In this document: positions 1 to 5,817 of the stretch, in pieces | Layout: each line of letters begins with the position of its first letter | Numbering within the stretch: position 1 is the stretch's first letter | NCBI GenBank assembly: GCA_021823875.1 | Contig: JAKAMD010000095.1 | Span: forward strand, 1-10,161 | Length of the DNA: 10,161 nucleotides | Direction: 5' to 3' | Source: Pseudomonadota bacterium | GTDB taxonomy: Bacteria; Pseudomonadota; Alphaproteobacteria; Rhizobiales; Xanthobacteraceae | The notes under the pieces: generated by a model | Databases searched by the model: none | Told to the model about the DNA's origin: nothing | What the model saw: only the letters and a program-made list of their open reading frames with translations | Made by a program: the position numbers and the translations under genes

Positions 1-383
1 TAGGGCACCACTTCGGCGCCGAGCGCTTCGGTACGCGCGCGTTTGGCGCGCGGCGCATCGCTCGGCATCACGATGGTGGCGGGCATACCGAGAAGTTTGG
101 CCGCCGCCGCCACGCCCTGCGCGTGATTGCCGCTCGAATAGGCCACCACGCCCGCGCGGCGGCGCTCCTCGGGGATCGATGAAATCTTGTTGTAGGCGCC
201 GCGGAACTTGAACGAGCCGGTGCGTTGCAGCGTCTCCAGCTTGAGGAACACGCGCGCGCCGAGGCGTTCGTCGAGCACCGGCACATTGATCAGCGGCGTG
301 CGCACCGCCACGCCGCGCAGGCGCTCCTGCGCCGCCGCGATATCGGCGGCGGTGGGTGTCGTGCGGGTATCGATGGCGCCCAT
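1..383 (-). CDS. PLP-dependent serine/threonine dehydratase (IlvA-like), 3' end outside window
   Basis: The visible 127 codons are the N-terminal part of a fold-type II PLP enzyme of the threonine ammonia-lyase/serine dehydratase family, which deaminates L-threonine (or serine) to 2-oxobutyrate (or pyruvate) in the cytosol. The PLP-binding lysine is K59 in the motif SFKFRGA (residues 57-63), and the phosphate/substrate loop SSGNHAQG is at 83-90. The chosen start is the ATG at 381-383; no good Shine-Dalgarno sequence is visible before it, and a 7-bp hairpin ends 12 bases upstream. The reading frame is open to the window edge, so the C-terminus and any regulatory ACT domain cannot be seen. Family members also include threo-3-hydroxyaspartate dehydratases and serine racemases, so substrate is uncertain. 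It follows the lipid genes on the same strand after about 108 bases; I see no functional link. Confidence 0.9.
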   Translation of the reverse strand, partial: MGAIDTRTTPTAADIAAAQERLRGVAVRTPLINVPVLDERLGARVFLKLETLQRTGSFKFRGAYNKISSIPEERRRAGVVAYSSGNHAQGVAAAAKLLGMPATIVMPSDAPRAKRARTEALGAEVVP

Positions 384-394
384 GCCGCAAGGCT

Positions 395-413
395 AGCGCC
401 GAAAACCGGCGCT
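395..413 (-). other. Small hairpin between glycosyltransferase and dehydratase genes
   Basis: A perfect 7-bp stem (AGCGCCG/CGGCGCT) with a 5-base loop lies in the 108-base gap, just before the dehydratase start on the minus strand. On that strand the T-run is in the loop and not after the stem, so it does not look like a standard intrinsic terminator. It may weakly separate the two genes or affect initiation. The function is unknown. Confidence 0.35.
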
Positions 414-491
414 GTCATCGCCTGCCCCGGAATTGCGACGGTCCCGGGTCTGCGGCGCAGCGTTCACACGCGGCACCGCGCCCGGCACAGG

Positions 492-1568
492 TCATGCCGC
501 CTTGCGCATTCTGCGCACCCAGCGCAACAGGCGGGCCGGCTTCGGCGCCTTTTGCGCCGTGGTCACGTGTTCGAGGAACAGCGCCGCGCTTTGTTCCCAG
601 CTCATCTGCAGCGCGAAATCGCGGCAGGCATCGCGCGGGATATCGAGCGCCGCGAGACAGGCGCGCCGCAGGTCCTCTTCCAACACGCCGACCGGCGCCT
701 GCCCCAGCACGTCGCGCGGCGCCGGCGCAGGATACGCCGCCACCGGCACGCCGCTCGCCAGCGCCTCCAGCAGCACCAGCCCGAAGGTGTCGGTGCGGCT
801 CGGAAACACGAACACGTCGGCCGCCGCATAGATCTCGGCCAGCGCCTCGCCCTGATGCGCGCCCAGGAACACCGCCTGCGGATAAGTCTTCTCCAACGCC
901 GCGCGCGCGGGGCCGTCGCCGACCACCACTTTGGTGCCCGGCAGGTCGAGCGCGAGGAAGGCTTCCAGGTTCTTCTCCACCGCCACGCGCCCCACCGTCA
1001 GAAAGATCGGCCGCGGCAGACCGAGCGTGGCGCCCGGCCGCGGCCGGAACAGGTGGGCGTCGACCCCGCGCGGCCACAGCCGCACATCGTGGAAGCCGCG
1101 TTGTCCGAGCTCGGTCATAAGCGTCGGCGTCGCCGCCAGCACGGCCGCGCCCGGCGCATGGAAACGCTTGAGCCAGCGCCACGACATCTCGGTGGTCAAT
1201 GACGCGGGCAGCGGCAATCGCTCGGCGAGATAATCGGGAAAGCGGGTGTGGAAGCTGGTGGTGAACGGCAGGTGCCGCCTGATGCAAAGCCGACGCAGCG
1301 CGTGGCCGATCGGGCCTTCGGTGGCGACGTGGATCGCCTGCGGCCGCACGTGATCGAGCTTGCGCGCCACCGCGCCCGGCGGCACCAGCGCCAGCCGGAT
1401 TTCCGGATAGCTCGGCAGCGGCAGCGTGTAGAAGTCGGCCGGCGTGAGGAATTCCAGTTCGGCGCCGAGCGCCGGCGCCTCGCGCGCCACATGCCCCAAG
1501 GTACGCACCACGCCATTGACCTGCGGATGCCAGGCGTCGGTCGCGACCAGGATTTTGACTAAGCTCAT
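492..1568 (-). CDS. GT4-family glycosyltransferase, probable diacylglycerol glycosyltransferase (Agt-like)
   Basis: A 358-aa protein with the two-Rossmann GT-B fold of family GT4. The N-terminal domain opens with KILVATDAWHPQVNGVVRTL (5-24) and carries ATEGP (83-87). The donor domain carries VGR..VEKN (192-200), GDGP (217-220) and SRTDTFGLVLLE (257-268), the family's D/E-x7-E motif with D260 and E268. The C-terminal tail (340-358) has eight Lys/Arg, suitable for binding anionic membrane surface. The start ATG (1568) overlaps the stop of the upstream phosphoesterase by four bases (ATGA), so translation is probably coupled; a longer open frame exists upstream but lies inside the phosphoesterase gene. 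Known relatives next to plcP (Agt in Agrobacterium and marine alphaproteobacteria) put glucose or glucuronic acid on diacylglycerol to make phosphorus-free lipids. The role here is inferred from family and context; a mannosyltransferase activity is the main alternative. Confidence 0.88.
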   Translation of the reverse strand: MSLVKILVATDAWHPQVNGVVRTLGHVAREAPALGAELEFLTPADFYTLPLPSYPEIRLALVPPGAVARKLDHVRPQAIHVATEGPIGHALRRLCIRRHLPFTTSFHTRFPDYLAERLPLPASLTTEMSWRWLKRFHAPGAAVLAATPTLMTELGQRGFHDVRLWPRGVDAHLFRPRPGATLGLPRPIFLTVGRVAVEKNLEAFLALDLPGTKVVVGDGPARAALEKTYPQAVFLGAHQGEALAEIYAAADVFVFPSRTDTFGLVLLEALASGVPVAAYPAPAPRDVLGQAPVGVLEEDLRRACLAALDIPRDACRDFALQMSWEQSAALFLEHVTTAQKAPKPARLLRWVRRMRKAA

Positions 1569-2362
1569 GCCGCCTGCGGCTGCGGCAGCGCGGCCATCGG
1601 CTCCTCGTCGCGCATCAGCTCGGTCCAGGTGATGATCTCGAAGCGGCCGTCCAGGCGCTCGCCCACCGCGGTGCAGCTTTCCACCCAGTCGCCGCAATTG
1701 ATGTAGCGCAGGCCGTAATCGTCATGCAGGGCGGGCGTATGGATATGGCCGCAGATCACGCCGTCGGCTTGGTGCCGCTGCGCTTCGGTCGCCAGCGCCT
1801 TCTCGAAGGCGCCGATGTAATTGACCGCGTTCTTCACCTTCAGCTTCGCCCATTTCGACAGCGACCAGTAGGGCGCGCCGATCAGCCGCCGCAGCACGTT
1901 GAACAGCCGGTTGACGGTGATGGCGAAGTCGTAGGCCTTGTCGCCGAGCAGCGCCAGCCAGCGCGCCTGCGTCACCACCAGGTCGAAAATATCGCCGTGC
2001 ACGACCAAGTAGCGCTTGCCGTCGGCGCCTTCGTGCACGATGTTCTCGATCACTTCGATGCCGCCGAAATGCGTGCCGTAATAGCCGCGCAGGAATTCGT
2101 CGTGGTTGCCCGGCGTGTAGATGATGCGCGCGCCCTTGCGCGCCTTGCGCAACAATTTCTGCACCACGTCGTTGTGCGCCTGCGGCCAATACCAGGACGA
2201 GCGCAGCGCCCAGCCATCGACGATGTCGCCGACCAGATAAATGGTGTCGGCGTCGTGCTGGCGGAGGAAGTCGAGAAGCTTGTCGGCCTGGCAGCCGCGC
2301 GTGCCGAGATGCACGTCGGAAATGAAGAGCGCGCGATAACGCTTCGTGGCGATGTCCGTCAC
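1565..2362 (-). CDS. plcP: Calcineurin-like phosphoesterase, probable PlcP phospholipase C (LpxH superfamily)
   Basis: With the GTG start at 2362 the protein has 265 aa. It shows the full metallophosphoesterase signature: SDVHLG (15-20), GDIVD (45-49), GNHDE (85-89), HGD (122-124) and CGHIH (204-208), which supply the dinuclear metal ligands. Automatic annotation would usually say UDP-2,3-diacylglucosamine diphosphatase. The Sinorhizobium relative PlcP cleaves phosphatidylcholine to diacylglycerol and phosphocholine when phosphate is short. Three things favour PlcP here: a near-perfect Pho box directly upstream, a four-base overlap with a lipid-type glycosyltransferase, and pmtA next door. 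The frame continues to an ATG at 2410, but that codon lies where the Pho-dependent -10 element should be, so an mRNA would start at about 2395. GTG 2362 gives the usual short lead before the first motif, although its Shine-Dalgarno sequence is weak. Confidence is high for the fold, moderate for the substrate. Confidence 0.87.
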   Translation of the reverse strand: MTDIATKRYRALFISDVHLGTRGCQADKLLDFLRQHDADTIYLVGDIVDGWALRSSWYWPQAHNDVVQKLLRKARKGARIIYTPGNHDEFLRGYYGTHFGGIEVIENIVHEGADGKRYLVVHGDIFDLVVTQARWLALLGDKAYDFAITVNRLFNVLRRLIGAPYWSLSKWAKLKVKNAVNYIGAFEKALATEAQRHQADGVICGHIHTPALHDDYGLRYINCGDWVESCTAVGERLDGRFEIITWTELMRDEEPMAALPQPQAA

Positions 2363-2416
2363 GATGCGGGGATCTTCGGTTGCCTGCTCATGTGACGGGG
2401 GAAATAGCATGACAAT

Positions 2417-2434
2417 GTTTCAGTTTTATGACAG
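2417..2434 (-). promoter_or_regulatory. Pho box (PhoB binding site) of the plcP-glycosyltransferase operon
   Basis: On the minus strand the 18 bases read CTGTCATAAAACTGAAAC, agreeing with the PhoB consensus CTGTCATAWAWCTGTMAY at 17 positions. A third, weaker 7-mer (GGTCATT) lies exactly 11 bases further upstream (2435-2445), giving three direct repeats in phase. Ten bases downstream is TATTTC (2401-2406), where a PhoB-activated promoter has its -10 element; that would start transcription near 2395. This predicts induction of plcP and the glycosyltransferase under phosphate limitation. Confidence 0.82.
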
Positions 2435-2512
2435 CGATAATGACCTATTCAGAAGCACGTCGCCCGCCTTCGATTTTCCCGATGCCCGGTTATCCTTTGG
2501 AAGAAACGCGGG

Positions 2513-3172
2513 TCAGGCGGCTTGCGGTTGCGCCAGCGCGCGCCGGAAGCGCACCAGCGTATAGACCCCGAACGGCTTGACCTTGCGCCGCTCGATCAGT
2601 TCGGCGCCGCCGTGACGCTCAGCCCAGGCGGCGAGCCGCTGGAACGGGAATTCCGGCCGCAGCCCCAACCCGCGCGCCTTTTGCGCCAGCAAGCGCTCGA
2701 CCGCGGCGGCGAAGCCTTTCTCGGAATAGAGATGGTTGACCAGGATGATCTGCCCGCCCGGCTTCACCACCCGCGCGCATTCCGACAGCACGCGCTCGGG
2801 ATTTTCCACCAGCGTGATGACGAATTGCCCGACCACGCAGTCGAAGCTCGCATCCCCGAATTTCAGGTCATGCGCGTCCATCACCGTCAGCCCCTTGACG
2901 TGCGGATAGCGCCCGCTCGCCGCGCGGATGCGCGCGCGCGCGATCATCGGCTCGGAGATATCGATGCCGGTGATTTCGGTCGTCTGGTCGTAATCGTCGA
3001 AGGAGAGCCCGGTGCCGACGCCGATCTCCAGGATGCGCCCGCCCACCGCGCGCGCGGCCTGCGCGGCGGCGCGCCGTCCGTTCAGGAAAACCGGCCCGCA
3101 CAGCACGTCATAGACCGGCGCCCAGCGGGCATAGGCCTTTTCCATCACATCGCTATCGGGATCGCGCAGCAT
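2513..3172 (-). CDS. pmtA: PmtA-type phosphatidylethanolamine N-methyltransferase
   Basis: A 219-aa SAM-dependent class I methyltransferase of the Sinorhizobium/Rhodobacter PmtA type, which methylates phosphatidylethanolamine three times to phosphatidylcholine at the inner membrane. The family signature EKAYARWAPVYD is at 11-22, SAM motif I LEIGVGTGL at 48-56, the ribose-binding acidic residue D71 in GIDIS, and the post-motif VVKPGG at 135-140. The start ATG at 3172 is preceded by AGGGG with good spacing; the frame stays open upstream to 3280, but those 36 residues do not resemble the family. The gene points toward plcP with a 150-base gap to the preferred plcP start, and that gap holds the Pho box, so plcP has its own promoter. 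PmtA makes the lipid that PlcP would degrade. UbiE/Coq5-like methyltransferases are the distant alternative. Confidence 0.88.
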   Translation of the reverse strand: MLRDPDSDVMEKAYARWAPVYDVLCGPVFLNGRRAAAQAARAVGGRILEIGVGTGLSFDDYDQTTEITGIDISEPMIARARIRAASGRYPHVKGLTVMDAHDLKFGDASFDCVVGQFVITLVENPERVLSECARVVKPGGQIILVNHLYSEKGFAAAVERLLAQKARGLGLRPEFPFQRLAAWAERHGGAELIERRKVKPFGVYTLVRFRRALAQPQAA

Positions 3173-3224
3173 GGTGCCCCTCGAATCGATCAGTTCCGTT
3201 CCGGGGTGGCAGTAGCAATGCTGT

Positions 3225-3242
3225 GCGACAATCAGGCGACAG
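3225..3242 (-). promoter_or_regulatory. Possible degenerate Pho-box-like repeat upstream of pmtA
   Basis: On the minus strand, CTGTCGC and TTGTCGC occur 11 bases apart, the spacing and partial sequence of Pho half-sites, starting about 50 bases before the pmtA start codon. The match is much weaker than at plcP (several positions differ from the consensus) and may be chance in GC-rich DNA. Confidence 0.25.
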
Positions 3243-3380
3243 GCGGCGAGGCCTCGCCTCTTCTTTTTGGGCCGGCTCAAAACGGCACACCCTTATGCCG
3301 AAATCCGGCATCCCGCCGACTGACGGAGATTGCTCAACCGGACAACCAGGGCATGCCGCCGACGGCACGCGGTTCGGTCG

Positions 3381-3809
3381 TCAGCCGTGAATAAAATGCT
3401 CGAGCTGATCGATCGTGAACTTCTGCTCGCCAATGATGCTTTTCACGAGATCGCCAATTGAAACAATGCCGACCGGCGTCTCGTCTTCAAGCACCGGAAG
3501 ATGGCGCACGCGCTTCTCGCTCATCAGCGCCATGCATTCTTCGACGGTGTCGTCGGGCAGCGCCACGATCACGCTGCTCTCCATGATGTCGCGCACCGGA
3601 ATTTTCGGAGACGTCTTGCCCTTCAGCACCACGTTCCGCGCATAGTGCCTTTCAGTGATGATGCCGACGAGCTTGTCGCCGTCCATCACGAGCAACGACC
3701 CGACGTCCTTATCGGCCATTTTCGCGACGGCATCGAAGACGGTCGCATCCGGCCTTATCGACCAGATCGTGGCGCCCTTTTGATTGAGCAGTTGTCGCAC
3801 CGTGGTCAT
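3381..3809 (-). CDS. Two-CBS-domain protein
   Basis: A 142-aa protein that is almost entirely a pair of CBS motifs (about 13-65 and 75-130), the module that binds adenosine nucleotides such as AMP, ATP or SAM and usually regulates a partner protein. The two domain ends read GIITERHYAR (49-58) and GIVSIGDLVK (114-123). The second has the usual ribose-contacting Asp (D120); in the first the equivalent position is His55, so that site may bind nucleotide differently or not at all. GGAGG (3816-3820) sits at good distance from the ATG at 3809. It lies 72 bases after the SPW membrane protein gene on the same strand with no clear terminator between, so both probably share the FNR/FixK-type promoter at 4320-4361. 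Stand-alone CBS proteins are common in low-oxygen regulons of rhizobia. The partner is unknown. Confidence 0.88.
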   Translation of the reverse strand: MTTVRQLLNQKGATIWSIRPDATVFDAVAKMADKDVGSLLVMDGDKLVGIITERHYARNVVLKGKTSPKIPVRDIMESSVIVALPDDTVEECMALMSEKRVRHLPVLEDETPVGIVSIGDLVKSIIGEQKFTIDQLEHFIHG

Positions 3810-3881
3810 TTTGAACCTCCGTCGCCAACAAGGTCCAAGCTCGTTGAACCGCTCTCATAGTCCATGACCGGCAAGCTGCCG

Positions 3882-4253
3882 TTAGTTCAGGTTCCAATCC
3901 TGCCAAAGCTCTATGACCGCCAGCAGGATAACGGCAGCGCCGAGACCATAATGCCAATACTGGAGCACTCCTTCGCCAGTATAGTCGAAGAGTAAGGGCG
4001 ATATGATCAGCCACACGCCGCAGGAAATCTCGCCGACTTGCTCCCAGCGATGCAGATCGACCAGTTCGACGATACCCAGCGCGGCCACCACGGCGCCCAC
4101 CATCATGGCGTTCCACACGACGCCGGTCGTCGTCGGGCAGCCGAGATAGACCGGTTGCGCCGGCCATGGCGAAAGCGCGATCGCCACGCCGATCAACATG
4201 GTGATCCAATCTTCCCAGGTTCGATGAGCGCCGAAGATTCGAACGCCTGCCAT
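3882..4253 (-). CDS. SPW-repeat small integral membrane protein
   Basis: A 123-aa membrane protein with four likely membrane segments (about 15-30, 44-64, 74-90 and 100-117) arranged as two repeats. Each repeat opens at an acidic/aromatic stretch (WEDW at 13-16, EQVGE at 71-75) and contains the SP(W) element: ALSPW at 26-30 and ISPLLFDY at 84-91. This matches the SPW family of unknown biochemical function. The start ATG at 4253 has a strong GGAGG (4259-4263) five bases upstream. The open frame extends to a TTG at 4361, but that codon lies inside the FNR/FixK box and upstream of the predicted transcription start, which supports the short form. It is the first gene of a likely two-gene unit with the CBS protein and is predicted to be induced at low oxygen. 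Confidence 0.85.
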   Translation of the reverse strand: MAGVRIFGAHRTWEDWITMLIGVAIALSPWPAQPVYLGCPTTTGVVWNAMMVGAVVAALGIVELVDLHRWEQVGEISCGVWLIISPLLFDYTGEGVLQYWHYGLGAAVILLAVIELWQDWNLN

Positions 4254-4319
4254 GGGAGCCTCCATCGAACGAACTCGACGGCATCCAGCTTTGGCGAAAA
4301 CGAACCTATCAACGCTGGC

Positions 4320-4361
4320 AATATCGAACCACTTGAGCGACCAGGCATTGATCCACGTCAA
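4320..4361 (-). promoter_or_regulatory. FNR/FixK-type box with matching -10 element, promoter of the SPW-CBS genes
   Basis: On the minus strand, TTGACGTGGATCAA (4361-4348) fits TTGA-N6-TCAA and nine of the ten fixed bases of the FNR/FixK consensus TTGAT-N4-ATCAA. Downstream, GATATT (4325-4320) matches TATAAT at four positions. If transcription starts at about 4313, the box is centred at -41.5 and the hexamer sits at -12 to -7, exactly the class II activator layout. The 5' leader would be about 60 bases, ending in the strong GGAGG before ATG 4253. Confidence 0.72.
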
Positions 4362-4406
4362 CTGTTCGTAGTTTATGAGCGCCGATCAGCCTGCCAACGC
4401 CGCCTC

Positions 4407-4430
4407 GCGCGGCGCGACCAAGCGCCGCGC
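4407..4430 (-). terminator. GC hairpin between the tctC-type gene and the SPW gene
   Basis: A perfect 9-bp stem (GCGCGGCGC/GCGCCGCGC) with a 6-base loop lies about 95 bases after the receptor gene stop and about 50 bases before the FixK-type box. There is no T-run, so intrinsic termination is unproven, but it sits where transcription of the receptor gene should end. The rest of the gap 4254-4524 shows no gene. Confidence 0.4.
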
Positions 4431-4524
4431 ACGACGTTCGGGGTTTCGCCCGCTGACGGAAGGCCCTTCCCTGGCGGGATCATCGCGACAGGCGCGTCAC
4501 CGACATCGGCTTGGCCGGCACGCT

Positions 4525-5499
4525 CTATTTCACCGTCAAGCCGCTCGCTTTGATCGGCGCCGCCCATTTCTTGATCTCGCTCTTGACGAAGCTGCCGAGA
4601 TATTCCGGCGTGGCACGGTCATCGGAGACGAACTGAACGCCCAAGCCTTGCAGGCGATCGCGCACGGCGGGCGTATGCATGGCTTCGAGCACGGCGCTAT
4701 TGAGCTTCTTGACGATCGCCGGCGGCGCGCCCTTGGGCAGAAACAACGCATTCCACGTATAGGCTTGCGCATCAACGCCCTGTTCCAGGGCGGTCGGCAG
4801 ATTAGGCTCGACCGGCGAGCGCGTCTTGCTCAGGATCGCGAGCGCCTTCACGCTGCCGCCATCGATATGCGACTTCACCGTAGTGATGATTTCGCACTCG
4901 AAGTCGATGCGTCCCGCCATCATGTCCTGCATGGCCAAGTGGCCGCCTTTGTAGGGGATATGCATGATCTTCGTGCCCATCGCGGTGTTGAGCACGACAC
5001 AGCCGAGATGCGACGCCGACCCGACGCCGCCGGAGCCGAATTGCATCTTCGCCTGATTGGCTTTCGCGTAGGCAACGAATTCCTTCAGATTGTTCACCGG
5101 CAGAGTCTTGCGCACGATCAGGACGATCGGCACCTCCGCGATCAAGGCGACCGGCGTGAAGTCGGTGACGGAATTATAGATCGGATGCTTGTAGAGCGAC
5201 TGGTTCTGAGCATGGGTGCCGACGGTTCCGATCTCGAACGTATATCCGTCGGGCTTGGCGTCGGCCGCGCGTTTGGAGCCGGTCATGCCGCCGGCGCCGC
5301 CCACGTTCTCGACGACGACCGTCTGGCCGAGAATGTCACCCATCCGCTGGGCAATGACACGGCCCAAGACATCGGTCGGTCCGCCCGCCGCGAACGGAAT
5401 GATCATGGTCATTGGACGTGTCGGAAAGCTTTGGGCAGCGGCCGAACCGGTCAGCCCGAGCAGCAGCGCCAGTGCGGCGCCATGGATCGCTTTTTTCAC
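4525..5499 (-). CDS. Tripartite tricarboxylate transporter substrate-binding receptor (TctC/Bug family)
   Basis: A 324-aa periplasmic solute receptor of the Bug/TctC family, which captures small carboxylates for a TctAB membrane pair or for sensing. It has a Sec signal peptide (MKKAIHGAALALLLGLTGSA start, cleavage probably after AAA22), the ligand-loop motif PFAAGGPTD (35-43), and the IPYKGG motif (181-186) typical of the family. The length is normal. The start is a GTG at 5499 with a run of G residues about seven bases upstream; the open frame extends further up to 5703, but that part has no signal peptide. No tctA or tctB gene is in the window, so this is an orphan receptor, which is common in proteobacteria with many Bug paralogues. 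It is divergent from the SDR gene. The ligand cannot be read from sequence. Confidence 0.9.
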   Translation of the reverse strand: MKKAIHGAALALLLGLTGSAAAQSFPTRPMTMIIPFAAGGPTDVLGRVIAQRMGDILGQTVVVENVGGAGGMTGSKRAADAKPDGYTFEIGTVGTHAQNQSLYKHPIYNSVTDFTPVALIAEVPIVLIVRKTLPVNNLKEFVAYAKANQAKMQFGSGGVGSASHLGCVVLNTAMGTKIMHIPYKGGHLAMQDMMAGRIDFECEIITTVKSHIDGGSVKALAILSKTRSPVEPNLPTALEQGVDAQAYTWNALFLPKGAPPAIVKKLNSAVLEAMHTPAVRDRLQGLGVQFVSDDRATPEYLGSFVKSEIKKWAAPIKASGLTVK

Positions 5500-5817
5500 T
5501 GGTATCCCCCCATGCGGACGAAGCACGCTCGCTTTGCGATGCGTGGATAGGTTTCCTGCCCGAATGCGAATTGTTGCATTGGGCCGATCAGCGAACAAGC
5601 ACCGGGATCTTTTTTCGCACACAGCGGCGACCGGAACAGCGCCAGGCCCAGCCGCCGGCATCCGGATCAATCCGCGCGTGCCGGCCCTCCCGCTCCGGGA
5701 CACGGCGACGAGGGCCGCTGCGGCGCCGCCCCGGCATGCCAGAACCCCGCCTTGACGCCCCCGCTCACGGCCCTAAACAGGGCGCCGCCAATTTTTAAAC
5801 GCGCAAAGGAACCCGTC
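5500..5817. promoter_or_regulatory. Divergent promoter region between the Bug receptor and SDR genes
   Basis: No gene is visible in these 318 bases. For the SDR, TTGACG (5752-5757) and TAAACA (5774-5779) form a possible -35/-10 pair with a 16-base spacer, about 40 bases before the start codon. For the receptor, TTGTTC and AACAAT on the minus strand (about 5599-5571) are spaced 17 bases, a weak match. An imperfect dyad with arms AATGC/GCATT (5563-5580) overlaps that -10 and could be an operator. All of these are candidates only. Confidence 0.4.

Noticed and set aside
411..428. CTGTCAT on the plus strand between the glycosyltransferase and dehydratase genes, as a Pho box
   Set aside because: Only one half-site matches, and no plus-strand gene follows.
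225..1202. Long plus-strand open frame opposite the glycosyltransferase
   Set aside because: Arg/His/Ala-rich translation without domains, exactly antisense to a well-supported gene; a shadow of GC-rich codon bias.
1565..2362. Lipid A enzyme LpxH as the name for the phosphoesterase
   Set aside because: The fold is shared, but the Pho box, the glycosyltransferase overlap and the pmtA neighbour fit PlcP better; kept as an alternative in the annotation.
4375..5550. Plus-strand open frame of 391 codons
   Set aside because: Antisense to the complete Bug receptor gene with signal peptide and motifs; the translation is Arg/His-rich and featureless.
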